A program made the position numbers and the translations under genes. The notes beneath the pieces are model-generated. The model was not told where the DNA came from and searched no databases. It saw only the letters and a program-made list of their open reading frames with translations. Shown here piece after piece: positions 28,248-37,939 of a stretch of DNA of 64,000 nucleotides (its first letter is position 1; each line of letters starts with the position of its first letter). Origin of the DNA: Klebsiella aerogenes KCTC 2190 (lineage in GTDB: Bacteria > Pseudomonadota > Gammaproteobacteria > Enterobacterales > Enterobacteriaceae); assembly GCF_000215745.1 (NCBI RefSeq), contig NC_015663.1:2604001-2668000 (forward strand), written 5' to 3'.

Positions 28248-28911
28248 AACGGCGGTTCGCCAGCTGGCTGAGGGCGCAGCACAGTAAATAGTAAACCGCA
28301 CCGGTAAAGACGAATATCGCCAGCGGGTAGATTTGCACCCGGTTATTGACCTGCCCGGCGACGGTAGTGAGTTCAGGCACGTTGACGATAAACGCCAGCG
28401 AGGTGTCCTTCAGCAGGCCGATAAAAATGCCGACCAGCGACGGCTGGACGTTGCGCAGCGCCTGCGGCAGCAGGATTAAGCGTAGCGTCTGGCCAGGAGT
28501 GAAGCCCTGCGTCAGCGCCGCTTCATGCTGGCCGCCGGGCAGGGCGCGCAGCCCCGCCAGCACCGAGTGCATCACCGAGGCGGCGGTGAACCACGCCAGC
28601 GCCAGGGTGACCGTTACTGCGCCCGGTAGATCGCCGCCGGTCAGCATCGGCAGCAGATACCACAGCCAGAAAATAACGAAGATCAGCGGGATACCGCGAA
28701 TGATTTCCGCCCACAGGAACAGCAGACGACGGACCGCTCCGCCGTAGCGCCAGGCGGCGCAGGCCAGCAGAATACCGCCCGGTAGCGCCAGCGCGGTCGC
28801 GCCGATGGCCATCAGTAAGGTGAGCGCCACGCCGCCGGGTTGGCCTTCCGCCAGCCGTCCCCACAGTAGATAATCAAGGTTGTCGGCGATCACCGCGAGG
28901 TTAGCGTTCAT
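28207..28911 (-). CDS. Polar amino-acid ABC transporter permease 2
   Basis: 234 aa inner membrane permease of the His/Glu/Gln/Arg (HisM/GlnP) family with about five segments and the EAA loop GGQHEAALTQGFTPGQTLRL followed by LLPQALRNVQPSLVG. It starts inside the end of the preceding permease gene (11-base overlap). It is the last gene of a four-gene transporter and extends under the 3' end of the LysR gene. Confidence 0.9.
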   Translation of the reverse strand: MNANLAVIADNLDYLLWGRLAEGQPGGVALTLLMAIGATALALPGGILLACAAWRYGGAVRRLLFLWAEIIRGIPLIFVIFWLWYLLPMLTGGDLPGAVTVTLALAWFTAASVMHSVLAGLRALPGGQHEAALTQGFTPGQTLRLILLPQALRNVQPSLVGIFIGLLKDTSLAFIVNVPELTTVAGQVNNRVQIYPLAIFVFTGAVYYLLCCALSQLANRRFTRRSADRRFAAD

Positions 28912-29650
28912 GTTGTGCGCTCCGTGGCTGACGATATCCTGGACCGAAGCGCGTCAGCGCCAGTCCCATAACGATACCCAGCGCCAGATACAGCGCGGTG
29001 CCGACAGCGAAGGCCTCCAGCGCATGGGCGTTATAGCTCTCGATTTGCCGTACCTGGTAGGTGAGCTCGGCAAAACCAATACCGCTGGCCAGCGAAGAGA
29101 GTTTCATCAGGTTCAGGTACTGGCCGACAATCGGCTGCCAGGCGTTGGCCAGCCCCTGCGGCAGCAGAATAAAACGTAATTCCCCCCACGGGCTAAATCC
29201 CTGCGACAGCGCCGCTTCGCGCTGGCCGTGGCTGACGGCGCGCAACCCGGCGGCAATCTCTTCCACCAGAAATGCCGAGGTAAATACGCCGAGCCCCCAC
29301 ATTGAGCAGAGAAATTCCGGCGTCAGCCACCAGACGTCGCCCGGTAGAATCGACCAGCTATGGGAGTCGTTGATAAAATCGCGCGCCGCCAGCGGCAGCA
29401 GGTTCCAGGCGGCGAAGTACCAGAACAGCAGTTGGACCAATAGCGGCGTATTGCGAAACAGCGATACCCACGCCGCCACCAGCCAGCGGCCTGGGCGTCC
29501 GCCGCCGAGACGCAGGGCCAGCAGCAGCACCGCCAGCGCGGTGGCCAGCAGCATCCCAGCGACGCTAACCCAGACGGTGGTCAGGAAGCCGGAGATTATC
29601 CACTGTAGCGGCTGGCCGCTAAGTACGCCATGCCAGTCGAGAATCGCCAT
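28901..29650 (-). CDS. Polar amino-acid ABC transporter permease 1
   Basis: 249 aa from ATG 29650, sharing a TGATG junction with the ATPase stop. It belongs to the same family as its downstream partner: VSHGQREAALSQGFSPWGEL and LLPQGLANAWQPIVGQYL form the EAA region. Together they make a heterodimeric channel for a polar amino acid such as glutamate or aspartate. The sequence does not fix the substrate. Confidence 0.9.
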   Translation of the reverse strand: MAILDWHGVLSGQPLQWIISGFLTTVWVSVAGMLLATALAVLLLALRLGGGRPGRWLVAAWVSLFRNTPLLVQLLFWYFAAWNLLPLAARDFINDSHSWSILPGDVWWLTPEFLCSMWGLGVFTSAFLVEEIAAGLRAVSHGQREAALSQGFSPWGELRFILLPQGLANAWQPIVGQYLNLMKLSSLASGIGFAELTYQVRQIESYNAHALEAFAVGTALYLALGIVMGLALTRFGPGYRQPRSAQHER

Positions 29651-30468
29651 CACTCAATGCTCTCCTGATGCAGCGGGTCGAGCACCTTCTGCAGAAAACG
29701 GCGGGTACGGGCATGCTGCGGGCGGGCGAAAAATTCCGCCGGCGGCGCGGTTTCGAGGATTTCGCCACCGTCGATAAACACCACCCGATCGGCAATTTCG
29801 CGGGCAAACTGCATCTCGTGAGTGACCACCACCATGGTGATACCGCTGTGGGCCAGGGCTTTCATCACCTGCAGCACTTCGCCGATCATCTCCGGATCCA
29901 GCGCCGAGGTTGGTTCATCAAACAGGATGATTTGCGGCGAGGAGGCAAGGGCGCGGGCGATGGCGACGCGCTGCTGTTGGCCGCCGGAGAGCTGAGCGGG
30001 CATCTGCCGCGCTTTATCCGTGAGACCGACCTGGGTGAGTAATTCCAGCGCCCGCTTTTGGGCGGCATCGTGTTGCCAGCCGTGCACGCGCTCCAGCGCG
30101 AGGGTAATATTCTCCTGCACCGTCAGGTGAGCGTAGAGATTGAACTGTTGAAAAACGAAACCGACCCGGCTGCGCAATTGGCGCAGCGCGCTGCCGGTCA
30201 GGCGGCGGGTCGGTTTGCCATCGATGAGGATCTCGCCGCCGCTTAAGGATTCAAGCTGGTTGATCAGGCGGATCAGCGTTGATTTACCCGATCCTGATGG
30301 CCCGAGGATCGCCACCACTTCGCCGGGATTGACCGTTAAATTAACGCCGTTTAGTACCTGATGATCGCCGTAGCGTTTAACCACGTCGCGAAAAGTAATA
30401 CTGGCCTGCTGCAGATGCGAGAAATCCGCAGCCGAAGCCGCGGAGCGTGAAAATAAGGCGGAAAACAT
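29650..30468 (-). CDS. Polar amino-acid ABC transporter ATPase
   Basis: 272 aa: Walker A GPSGSGKSTLIRL near residue 55, Q-loop FVFQQFNLYAHLTVQENI, signature LSGGQQQRVAIARAL, Walker B IILFDEPTSALDPE, H-loop VVTHEMQFA. This is the GlnQ/HisP/GltL type. The first 25 residues are an unusual hydrophilic extension (SRSAASAADFSHLQQ). Translationally coupled to the permease gene downstream and 5 bp after the binding-protein gene. Confidence 0.93.
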   Translation of the reverse strand: MFSALFSRSAASAADFSHLQQASITFRDVVKRYGDHQVLNGVNLTVNPGEVVAILGPSGSGKSTLIRLINQLESLSGGEILIDGKPTRRLTGSALRQLRSRVGFVFQQFNLYAHLTVQENITLALERVHGWQHDAAQKRALELLTQVGLTDKARQMPAQLSGGQQQRVAIARALASSPQIILFDEPTSALDPEMIGEVLQVMKALAHSGITMVVVTHEMQFAREIADRVVFIDGGEILETAPPAEFFARPQHARTRRFLQKVLDPLHQESIE

Positions 30469-30473
30469 CTGGG

Positions 30474-31283
30474 TTATTTCGCTTCTATGGTAAAGGCGCG
30501 CGGCTGCGGAGAGGCGGTGCCAGGGCCAAACCAGGTGTCGTAGATTTTCGCCGCCTGGCCGGATTTTTCCAGCTTAACCAGCTCGTCGTTTACCGCTTTC
30601 AGCAGCGCCGGTTCGCCTTTTTTCACGCCGACGCCAATCTCTTCTTTGCTCAGCAAATCCGGCAGAATTTTAAAGTTGGCTTTATCCGGCGCGCCCGCCA
30701 GCAGCCCGGCGAGAATGGTGCTGTCCTGGGTTATCGCCTGCACGTTGCCGTTTCGCAGGGCGGTCAGCGCCAATGGAATATCGTCATAGGAGAGCACCCG
30801 CGACTGCGGGAAGCGCTGGTGCAGCACCTGTTCGCCGGTGGTGCCTTTTACCGCGCCGATGCGCGCTTTGCTGTAGTCATCCAGTTTATCCGGCGACTTA
30901 GACGGAACCAGGAACTGCTGGCCGGTTACAAAGTAGGGCGTTGAGAAATCAATTACCTGCGTGCGCTCCGGGGTAATGGTGATATCGGCGACGATCAGGT
31001 CGGCCTTACCGGACTGCAGCAGCGGAATACGGTTAGCCGGGTTAGTGGCCACCAGCTCAAGCTTGACGCCAAGAGATTTCGCCAGCGCCTGCGCGAAATC
31101 GACGTCGTAACCCACCAGTTGATGGGTTTTCGCATCCACGGAACCAAACGGCGGGTTAGCGTCGAAGGTGGCGACCTTCACCACCCCGGCGGCTTTGATA
31201 TCGGCTAACTGGTCGGCCTGAACTTGGGCGGTCAGCAGCAGCGCGCCCAGCGCAAAAGCGATTTTGGTATAAGTTTTATGCAT
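30474..31283 (-). CDS. Polar amino-acid ABC transporter binding protein
   Basis: 269 aa from the third of three successive ATGs (31289, 31286, 31283); the third has the best spacing to AGGGG. Signal peptide about 22 residues (ending TAQVQA). The SBP_bac_3 family layout is clear: IKAAGVVKVATFDANPPFG, YDVDFAQALAKSLGVK, GKADLIVADITITPER, FSTPYFVTGQQ. It binds a polar amino acid in the periplasm. It is the first gene of the transporter operon. A strong likelihood for glutamate/aspartate type rests on family resemblance only. Confidence 0.9.
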   Translation of the reverse strand: MHKTYTKIAFALGALLLTAQVQADQLADIKAAGVVKVATFDANPPFGSVDAKTHQLVGYDVDFAQALAKSLGVKLELVATNPANRIPLLQSGKADLIVADITITPERTQVIDFSTPYFVTGQQFLVPSKSPDKLDDYSKARIGAVKGTTGEQVLHQRFPQSRVLSYDDIPLALTALRNGNVQAITQDSTILAGLLAGAPDKANFKILPDLLSKEEIGVGVKKGEPALLKAVNDELVKLEKSGQAAKIYDTWFGPGTASPQPRAFTIEAK

Positions 31284-31563
31284 CATCATTCCCCTGAATC
31301 CCTGTTTTGTTTTGTGTTTATCACGCTCCCACAAAAGCGCCTCGTCCGGCAAAGAAGAAAAAATTCTTATCTATAACCAAAATCTCTTAATAAAAATGGG
31401 GATATTGCCGTTAATCAAATCGCTTTTACAGGAAGGGGTTAGTCACCGAAGCGCAGCGGCGAATATGCATCTTCCAGGATTACAAATTCGGAATTGATAT
31501 TTCCCGCCCGTCGGCGATTGTGGTTGAAATAACAACAACGCAAACCCGACCGATGGAGGAGAA

Positions 31564-31740
31564 ATGAAAGTAGCGCTGTGGCAACGGATTACCGGCTGGC
31601 TGGCTTTTTTATCTAACGGAGAAGCCGGGCAGCAAGATGGTCAACGGATGATGGAGGCGATCTTGCCGGTCGCCAGCCTGTATGGCGTGGATCTCGGCAA
31701 CGTGGAAACCCGGTGGTTTCGCCATGACAAAACATACTGA
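31564..31740 (+). CDS. Small protein of unknown function, 58 aa
   Basis: ATG 31564 is preceded by TGGAGGAGAA, one of the best ribosome sites in the window. The product, starting MKVALWQRITGWLAFLSNGE and ending TRWFRHDKTY, has an amphipathic N-terminal helix with three tryptophans overall. I do not recognise it. It lies alone between the ABC transporter and mmuP and is followed by a strong hairpin at 31796-31843. It could also be a relic of a longer gene. Confidence 0.5.
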   Translation: MKVALWQRITGWLAFLSNGEAGQQDGQRMMEAILPVASLYGVDLGNVETRWFRHDKTY

Positions 31741-31795
31741 GCGGCGCTGGACGCGCGAAGCCTACTGGAACGAGGTGTGCTCTGTGTAGCCGAAG

Positions 31796-31843
31796 GCTGC
31801 TTGCGGTTGCGGTAAAAAGGAGAGGCTCCGCAGCCCAAGCAGC
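31796..31843 (+). terminator. Two-part stem-loop between small ORF and mmuP
   Basis: Outer stem GCTGCTTG/CAAGCAGC (8 bp) and inner stem TGCGG/CCGCA (5 bp), followed by TTTAAA. The apical loop contains AAGGAGAGG, a Shine-Dalgarno-like run. It could be a weak terminator or a structured leader upstream of mmuP. It does not match a SAM riboswitch that I can recognise. Confidence 0.45.
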
Positions 31844-31936
31844 TTTAAACCCAGGCCCCAACACCTGTTCGCCCTGTTTTTTTCCCATCCCCGTTTTGCA
31901 ATTTCCCCGCCGTCACGGTATAAATGACCTTCATTT

Positions 31937-31960
31937 GGATGTTTAGACGTCCATACATAA
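31937..31960 (+). promoter_or_regulatory. MetJ operator (met box) of mmuP
   Basis: AGACGTCC (31945-31952) matches seven of eight bases of the met box AGACGTCT, flanked by a weaker GGATGTTT and ATACATAA at the 8-bp period. It lies about 20 bp before the mmuP start. MetJ repression of mmuPM in methionine-replete cells is expected. Confidence 0.65.
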
Positions 31961-31970
31961 AGAAGGCAAT

Positions 31971-33380
31971 ATGCAAACAACATCACAACAACAAGGTGGG
32001 CAACTTAAGCGCACCATGAAAACGCGCCACCTGATTATGCTCTCGCTGGGCGGCGTCATTGGCACAGGGTTATTCTTCAATACCGGCTATATTATCTCGA
32101 CCACCGGCGCGGCGGGCACGCTACTGGCGTATCTGATCGGCGCGCTGGTGGTCTGGCTGGTGATGCAGTGTCTTGGCGAACTGTCGGTGGCGATGCCGGA
32201 AACCGGCGCCTTTCACGTGTATGCCGCACGTTATCTCGGCCCGGCGACCGGCTATACCGTGGCGTGGCTCTACTGGCTGACCTGGACCGTGGCGCTCGGC
32301 TCGAGCTTTACCGCCGCCGGATTCTGTATGCAGTACTGGTTCCCGCAGGTGCCGGTGTGGGTCTGGTGCGTGATTTTCTGCGCGGTGATTTTCGCCCTGA
32401 ATGTTATCTCTACCCGCTTCTTTGCCGAAGGCGAATTTTGGTTCTCGCTGGTCAAAGTGATCACCATCCTTGCTTTTATTATTCTCGGCGGCGCGGCCAT
32501 CTTCGGCTTTATTCCTCTGACCGACGGTTCACCGGCCCCGGGGCTGCATAACATCACCGCCGAAGGCTGGTTCCCTCATGGCGGCCTGCCGATCCTGATG
32601 ACTATGGTGGCGGTGAACTTCGCTTTCTCGGGCACCGAACTTATCGGCATCGCCGCCGGCGAGACGCAAAACCCGCATCAGGTGATTCCGGTCGCGATCC
32701 GCACCACTATTGCCCGGCTGATTATTTTCTTTATTGGCACCGTTTTCGTGCTCGCCGCGCTGATCCCGATGCAGCAGGCGGGGGTGGAAAAAAGCCCGTT
32801 CGTACTGGTGTTTGAAAAGGTCGGCATTCCTTATGCGGCGGATATTTTTAACTTCGTGATCCTGACCGCGATTTTGTCGGCGGCCAACTCCGGCCTGTAT
32901 GCCTCCGGACGGATGCTGTGGTCGCTATCAAATGAGAAGACGTTGCCAGCCTGCTTTGCCAAAGTGAATAAACGCGGCGTGCCGCTAACCGCGCTGTCGG
33001 TAAGCATGCTGGGCGGCGTGCTGGCGTTGTTTTCCAGCGTAGTCGCGCCGGATACGGTGTTTGTTGCGCTGTCGGCGATTTCCGGTTTTGCGGTGGTCGC
33101 GGTATGGCTGAGCATCTGCGCATCGCATTTTGTCTTCCGCCGCCGCCATCTGCAACAGGGCAAAGCGTTAAGCGAGCTGCACTATCGCGCGCCGTGGTAT
33201 CCGCTGGTGCCGGTGCTGGGGTTTGTCCTCTGCCTGGTGGCCTGCGTGGGGCTGGCCTTTGACCCAAGCCAGAGTATTGCGCTGTGGTGCGGGATCCCGT
33301 TCGTCGCGCTGTGTTATGGTGCTTACTATCTGACTCGTACACGGAAATTAACTCAGGAGCCGCAACATGCCGCAGAATAA
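31971..33380 (+). CDS. mmuP: S-methylmethionine permease
   Basis: MmuP, 469 aa APC-family amino acid permease with 12 predicted segments ([15 protein letters not shown] near residue 28, [17 protein letters not shown] in the middle). It imports S-methylmethionine, a plant-derived methyl donor, for methionine salvage. Its stop lies 14 bases beyond the start of mmuM, so the pair is translationally coupled. A met box upstream supports MetJ control. Length and neighbour match E. coli mmuP. Confidence 0.93.
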   Translation: MQTTSQQQGGQLKRTMKTRHLIMLSLGGVIGTGLFFNTGYIISTTGAAGTLLAYLIGALVVWLVMQCLGELSVAMPETGAFHVYAARYLGPATGYTVAWLYWLTWTVALGSSFTAAGFCMQYWFPQVPVWVWCVIFCAVIFALNVISTRFFAEGEFWFSLVKVITILAFIILGGAAIFGFIPLTDGSPAPGLHNITAEGWFPHGGLPILMTMVAVNFAFSGTELIGIAAGETQNPHQVIPVAIRTTIARLIIFFIGTVFVLAALIPMQQAGVEKSPFVLVFEKVGIPYAADIFNFVILTAILSAANSGLYASGRMLWSLSNEKTLPACFAKVNKRGVPLTALSVSMLGGVLALFSSVVAPDTVFVALSAISGFAVVAVWLSICASHFVFRRRHLQQGKALSELHYRAPWYPLVPVLGFVLCLVACVGLAFDPSQSIALWCGIPFVALCYGAYYLTRTRKLTQEPQHAAE

Positions 33381-34299
33381 TCCGCTAACCGCAATCCTTG
33401 AAACGCAACCGTTCGTGCTGCTGGATGGCGCGATGGCGACGGAGCTGGAAGCGCGCGGCTGCAATCTGGCCGATAGTTTATGGTCGGCGAAGGTACTGCT
33501 GGAGAATCCGCAGCTGATCCGCGATGTGCATCTCGACTATTTCCGCGCTGGCGCACAGGTGGCGATCACCGCCAGCTATCAGGCAACGCCGGCAGGCTTT
33601 GCCGCCCGCGGGCTGGATGAGGCGCAGTCGAAGGCGCTGATAGGTAAAAGCGTCGAGCTGGCGCGTAAAGCCCGCGAGGCGTATCTGGCGGAAAACCCGC
33701 AGGCGGGAACGTTGCTGGTGGCCGGGTCGGTCGGGCCGTATGGCGCGTATCTGGCGGATGGCTCTGAGTATCGCGGCGATTATCAGCGCAGCGCGGAGGT
33801 GTTTCAGGCGTTCCACCGCCCGCGCGTCGAAGCGCTGCTGGATGCCGGGGCGGACCTGCTGGCCTGTGAAACGCTACCGTCGTTTGCCGAAATCACGGCC
33901 CTGGCGGCGCTGCTGCGTGACTACCCGCGCGCCCGCGCCTGGTTCTCGTTGACCCTGCGCGACGCCGAACATCTCAGTGACGGCACGCCGCTGCGCGAGG
34001 TTGTTGCGGTATTGGCCGATAATCCCCAGGTGCTGGCGCTGGGGATTAACTGTATCGCGCTGGAAAATACCACCGCCGCGCTGCAGCATCTGCACAGCCT
34101 GACGTCGCTGCCGCTGGTGGTCTATCCTAACTCCGGCGAGCACTATGATGCGCTGACCAAGACCTGGCATCATCACGGTGAAGCCTGCGCGACGCTTGCG
34201 GCCTATTTGCCGCAGTGGCTGGCGGCTGGCGCCAGGCTGATTGGCGGCTGTTGTCGCACCACGCCGCAGGATATCGCCGCGCTGGCGGCGGGCCGCTAA
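33367..34299 (+). CDS. mmuM: Homocysteine S-methyltransferase
   Basis: MmuM, 310 aa. It transfers a methyl group from S-methylmethionine (or SAM) to homocysteine, giving methionine. The zinc-binding cysteines appear as LGINCIAL near residue 229 and [10 protein letters not shown] near 295, the family signature. The N-terminus [17 protein letters not shown] starts the TIM barrel. It overlaps mmuP and is followed by a REP. It gives the cell a vitamin-independent route to methionine from plant material. Confidence 0.95.
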   Translation: MPQNNPLTAILETQPFVLLDGAMATELEARGCNLADSLWSAKVLLENPQLIRDVHLDYFRAGAQVAITASYQATPAGFAARGLDEAQSKALIGKSVELARKAREAYLAENPQAGTLLVAGSVGPYGAYLADGSEYRGDYQRSAEVFQAFHRPRVEALLDAGADLLACETLPSFAEITALAALLRDYPRARAWFSLTLRDAEHLSDGTPLREVVAVLADNPQVLALGINCIALENTTAALQHLHSLTSLPLVVYPNSGEHYDALTKTWHHHGEACATLAAYLPQWLAAGARLIGGCCRTTPQDIAALAAGR

Positions 34300-34314
34300 C
34301 ACCTGTATTTCTTT

Positions 34315-34354
34315 CCCCCCGGATGGCGGCGCTCCGCGCCTGATCCGGGCTACC
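34315..34354. repeat. Single REP element downstream of mmuM
   Basis: CCCCCGGATGGCGGCG to CCTGATCCGGGCTAC. On the minus strand it begins GTAGCCCGGATCAGGCG, matching the second REP type of the RAYT-linked array with compensating stem changes. It lies between mmuM and tauA. Confidence 0.75.
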
Positions 34355-34520
34355 AGTACCGCGAGCCGGGGGAACCCATTTCTTTAATCCCTGTTTTTAA
34401 CTATCTAATCCCGCTTTTCTTCTAAAAACGATTCGCTATTAGGCAGAATTTTTAATTACTTCATCTCCACGCTGATGCCGGAAATACTGCACCCATAACA
34501 ACTAAGGGGAAGCAGACACT

Positions 34521-35483
34521 ATGGCATTCACATCGCGAATTACTCTTCTGGCGGCGCTGGCTTTCGCTGCCTTCCAGGCGCAGGCGGTTAACGTCACCGT
34601 CGCCTATCAAACCTCCGCTGAACCGGCGAAAGTCGCCCAGGCGGATAACACCTTCGCCAAAGCCAGCGGCGCCACCGTTGACTGGCGTAAATTCGACAGC
34701 GGCTCCAGCATCGTACGCGCGCTGGCCTCAGGCGATGTGCAAATCGGCAACCTCGGTTCCAGCCCGCTGGCGGTGGCCGCCACTCAGCAGGTACCGATTG
34801 AAGTGTTCCTGCTGGCCTCAAAGCTTGGGAATTCCGAAGCGCTGGTGGTGAAAAAAGATATCACTAAGCCGGAAGATCTGATTGGCAAACGCATTGCGGT
34901 ACCGTTTATTTCGACCACCCACTACAGCCTGCTTTCCGCGCTGAAACATTGGGGAATCAAACCGGGTCAGGTGCAGATTATCAACCTGCAGCCGCCGGCG
35001 ATTATTGCCGCCTGGCAGCGCGGCGATATCGATGGCGCTTACGTGTGGGCGCCAGCCGTTAACGAACTGGAAAAAGAGGGCAAGGTGCTGACCGACTCCG
35101 CGCAGGTGGGGCAATGGGGCGCGCCGACGCTGGATGTCTGGGTCGTACGTAAAGACTTTGCCGAGCAGCATCCGGAAATCGTGAAAGCTTTCGCTAAAAG
35201 CGCCATCGACGCGCAGCAGCCCTATATCGCCAACCCGGAGGCGTGGCTGAAGCAGCCGGAAAATCTCAGCAAGCTGTCGCGACTGAGCGGCGTGCCGGAG
35301 GCGGATGTGCCGGTGTTAGTCAAAGGCAATACCTATCTTACCGCCGCCCAGCAGGCGCAGGAGCTTAACGGCCCGGTGAACCAGGCGATTATCGATACCG
35401 CGAAATTCCTCAAAGAGCAGGGCAAAGTGCCGGCCGCAGGAACCGATTATAGCCAGTTCGTTACCGACCGTTTCGTGAAATAA
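34521..35483 (+). CDS. tauA: Taurine ABC transporter binding protein
   Basis: TauA, 320 aa with a signal peptide of 22 residues (AAFQAQA). It binds taurine and related sulfonates in the periplasm. Family features: VTVAYQTSAEPAKVAQADNT at the mature start, FDSGSSIVRALASGDVQIGN, and YVWAPAVNELEKEG. AGGGGAAGC precedes the ATG. First gene of tauABCD, which is expressed under sulfate limitation through Cbl and CysB in E. coli; the 150-bp AT-rich leader here could hold the Cbl site, though I cannot define it. Confidence 0.95.
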   Translation: MAFTSRITLLAALAFAAFQAQAVNVTVAYQTSAEPAKVAQADNTFAKASGATVDWRKFDSGSSIVRALASGDVQIGNLGSSPLAVAATQQVPIEVFLLASKLGNSEALVVKKDITKPEDLIGKRIAVPFISTTHYSLLSALKHWGIKPGQVQIINLQPPAIIAAWQRGDIDGAYVWAPAVNELEKEGKVLTDSAQVGQWGAPTLDVWVVRKDFAEQHPEIVKAFAKSAIDAQQPYIANPEAWLKQPENLSKLSRLSGVPEADVPVLVKGNTYLTAAQQAQELNGPVNQAIIDTAKFLKEQGKVPAAGTDYSQFVTDRFVK

Positions 35484-35495
35484 AAGGAGGCTCTG

Positions 35496-36263
35496 ATGCT
35501 GCAAATCTCGCATCTTTCCGCTGATTATGGCGGTAAACCAGCGCTGGCGGATATCAACCTGACGTTGGACAGCGGCGAACTGCTGGTGGTGCTGGGCCCT
35601 TCCGGCTGCGGCAAAACCACACTGCTGAACCTGATTGCCGGATTCGTGCCTTACCAGCACGGCAGCATCACTCTCGAAGGCCGTCGCATCGACGGGCCGG
35701 GCGCCGATCGCGGCGTGGTGTTTCAAAATGAAGGCCTGCTGCCGTGGCGCAACGTGCTGGATAACGTCGCGCTGGGATTACAGCTGGCGGGGGTTGAAAA
35801 GATCCGACGCCGGGAAATCGCCGCGCAAATGTTGAAAAAAGTCGGCCTGCAGGGGGCGGAAAAGCGCTTTATCTGGCAGCTGTCCGGCGGCCAGCGCCAG
35901 CGTGTCGGTATTGCGCGCGCGCTGGCGGCGGATCCGCAGCTTCTGCTGCTGGATGAGCCCTTCGGCGCGCTGGATGCCTTTACTCGCGAGCAAATGCAAA
36001 CCCTGCTGCTGCGCCTGTGGCATGAAACCGGCAAGCAGGTGCTGTTGATTACCCACGATATCGAAGAAGCGGTATTTATGGCCAGCGAGCTGGTGCTGCT
36101 GTCTCCGGGGCCGGGGCGGGTGCAGGAACGCCTGCCGCTGGAGTTTGGCCGCCGTTTTGTCGCCGGTGAATCCTGCCGCAGCATTAAATCGGATCCGCAA
36201 TTTATCGCCCAGCGCGAATATGTGCTTAGCAGGGTGTTCGAACAACGGGAGGCTTTCTCATGA
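35496..36263 (+). CDS. tauB: Taurine ABC transporter ATPase
   Basis: TauB, 255 aa. Walker [14 protein letters not shown] near residue 34, Q-loop [20 protein letters not shown], signature [15 protein letters not shown], Walker [16 protein letters not shown]-loop THDIEEA: the nitrate/sulfonate/taurine ATPase type. It powers uptake through TauC. A strong AAAGGAGG precedes it and its stop overlaps the tauC start by four bases. Confidence 0.96.
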   Translation: MLQISHLSADYGGKPALADINLTLDSGELLVVLGPSGCGKTTLLNLIAGFVPYQHGSITLEGRRIDGPGADRGVVFQNEGLLPWRNVLDNVALGLQLAGVEKIRRREIAAQMLKKVGLQGAEKRFIWQLSGGQRQRVGIARALAADPQLLLLDEPFGALDAFTREQMQTLLLRLWHETGKQVLLITHDIEEAVFMASELVLLSPGPGRVQERLPLEFGRRFVAGESCRSIKSDPQFIAQREYVLSRVFEQREAFS

Positions 36264-37087
36264 GCGTGGTCCTTAATGATAAACCGCGCCAGCGCGCGCT
36301 GAAATGGCGCTGGCCGCTTTCACGGCAGCTGACCCTTAGCGTAGCGACGCTGGCAGTATTGCTGGCTATCTGGTGGGCGGTGACCGCGTTGCAGCTGATT
36401 AGCCCGTTGTTTTTACCCTCGCCGTGGCAGGTATTGCAGAAGCTACTGACCATTGCCGGGCCGCAAGGCTTTATGGACGCGACCCTGTGGCAGCATCTGG
36501 TGGCGAGCCTGACGCGTATCGCCATCGCGCTGGTACTGGCGGCGATCGTCGGCGTACCGGTGGGGATCGCCATGGGATTGAGCCCAACGGTACGCGGGAT
36601 CCTCGACCCGCTGATCGAACTGTATCGTCCGGTACCGCCGCTGGCGTGGCTGCCGCTGGTGATCATCTGGTTCGGCATTGGCGAAACGCCGAAAATCTTA
36701 CTGATCTATCTGGCTATTTTCGCTCCGGTAGTGATGTCGACGCTGGCGGGGGTTAAAAGCGCGCAGCAGGTCCGCGTTCGCGCCGCACAGTCTTTAGGGG
36801 CCAGTCGCGCTCAGGTGCTGTGGCTGGTGATCCTGCCGGGCGCGCTGCCGGAAATTCTCACCGGCCTGCGCATTGGCCTTGGCGTCGGTTGGTCGACGCT
36901 GGTGGCGGCGGAGTTGATTGCCGCCACTCGCGGCTTAGGTTTTATGGTGCAATCCGCCGGTGAATTCCTGGCGACCGATGTGGTGTTAGCCGGGATCGCG
37001 GTGATTGCGATAATCGCATTTGTTCTGGAACTGGGACTGCGCGCGTTGCAGCGCCGCCTGACGCCCTGGCATGGAGAAGTACAATGA
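36260..37087 (+). CDS. tauC: Taurine ABC transporter permease
   Basis: TauC, 275 aa inner membrane permease of the sulfonate family with about six segments and the EAA-type loop [20 protein letters not shown] then [17 protein letters not shown]. It forms the taurine channel with TauB. It overlaps tauB and tauD by four bases each (ATGA junctions), typical of a coupled operon. Confidence 0.95.
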   Translation: MSVVLNDKPRQRALKWRWPLSRQLTLSVATLAVLLAIWWAVTALQLISPLFLPSPWQVLQKLLTIAGPQGFMDATLWQHLVASLTRIAIALVLAAIVGVPVGIAMGLSPTVRGILDPLIELYRPVPPLAWLPLVIIWFGIGETPKILLIYLAIFAPVVMSTLAGVKSAQQVRVRAAQSLGASRAQVLWLVILPGALPEILTGLRIGLGVGWSTLVAAELIAATRGLGFMVQSAGEFLATDVVLAGIAVIAIIAFVLELGLRALQRRLTPWHGEVQ

Positions 37088-37935
37088 GTGAACGTCTGAG
37101 CATTACCCCGTTGGGACCGTATATTGGCGCGCAGGTGGCCGGAGCCGATTTGACCCGTCCGTTAAGCGACAATCAGTTTGAGCAGCTATACCACGCGGTG
37201 CTGCGCCATCAGGTGGTGTTCCTGCGCGAGCAAAATATCACCCCGCAACAGCAGCGCGATCTGGCGTTACGTTTTGGCGATTTGCATATCCATCCGGTCT
37301 ATCCGCATGCGCCGGGCGTGGATGAAATTATCGTGCTGGATACCCATAACGATAATCCGCCGGACAACGATAACTGGCATACCGACGTGACCTTTATCGA
37401 TACGCCGCCGGCGGGGGCGATTCTGGCGGCGAAGGAGTTACCTTCTACCGGCGGCGATACCCTGTGGACCAGCGGTATTGCCGCCTGGGAAGCGCTCTCT
37501 GAACCGTTTCGCCAGCTGTTGAGCGGGTTACGCGCGGAGCACGATTTCCGCAAATCGTTCCAGGAGTACAAGTACAACAAGACGGAAGCGGAGCATCAGC
37601 GCTGGCGCGAGGCGGTGGCGAAGAACCCGCCGCTGTTGCACCCGGTGGTACGTACCCATCCGGTAACCGGTAAGCAGGCGCTGTTCGTCAATGAAGGGTT
37701 TACCACCCGTATTGTGGATGTCAGCGAGAAAGAGAGCGAGGCGTTGCTGAATTTCTTGTTTGCTCACGTCACAAAACCGGAATTCCAGGTGCGCTGGCGC
37801 TGGCAGCCGAACGATGTGGCGATTTGGGATAACCGGGTGACGCAGCATTACGCCAACGCCGACTATCTGCCGCAGCGGCGCATCATGCACCGCGCGACAA
37901 TTCTTGGTGATAAGCCGTTCTACCGGGCGGGATAA
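37084..37935 (+). CDS. tauD: Taurine dioxygenase
   Basis: TauD, 283 aa Fe(II)/2-oxoglutarate-dependent oxygenase that splits taurine into sulfite and aminoacetaldehyde, supplying sulfur in the cytoplasm. The facial triad is visible: His and Asp of [13 protein letters not shown] near residues 99-101, and the distal His in [10 protein letters not shown] near 255, with the 2-oxoglutarate arginine in [12 protein letters not shown]. It closes the tauABCD operon and is convergent with the acyltransferase gene 4 bp further on; in E. coli hemB follows instead. Confidence 0.97.
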   Translation: MSERLSITPLGPYIGAQVAGADLTRPLSDNQFEQLYHAVLRHQVVFLREQNITPQQQRDLALRFGDLHIHPVYPHAPGVDEIIVLDTHNDNPPDNDNWHTDVTFIDTPPAGAILAAKELPSTGGDTLWTSGIAAWEALSEPFRQLLSGLRAEHDFRKSFQEYKYNKTEAEHQRWREAVAKNPPLLHPVVRTHPVTGKQALFVNEGFTTRIVDVSEKESEALLNFLFAHVTKPEFQVRWRWQPNDVAIWDNRVTQHYANADYLPQRRIMHRATILGDKPFYRAG

Positions 37936-37939
37936 ACGG

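Noticed and set aside
31741..31970. SAM-type riboswitch upstream of mmuP
   Set aside because: A hairpin is present but I cannot match the conserved core of any SAM riboswitch class; a MetJ box explains regulation.
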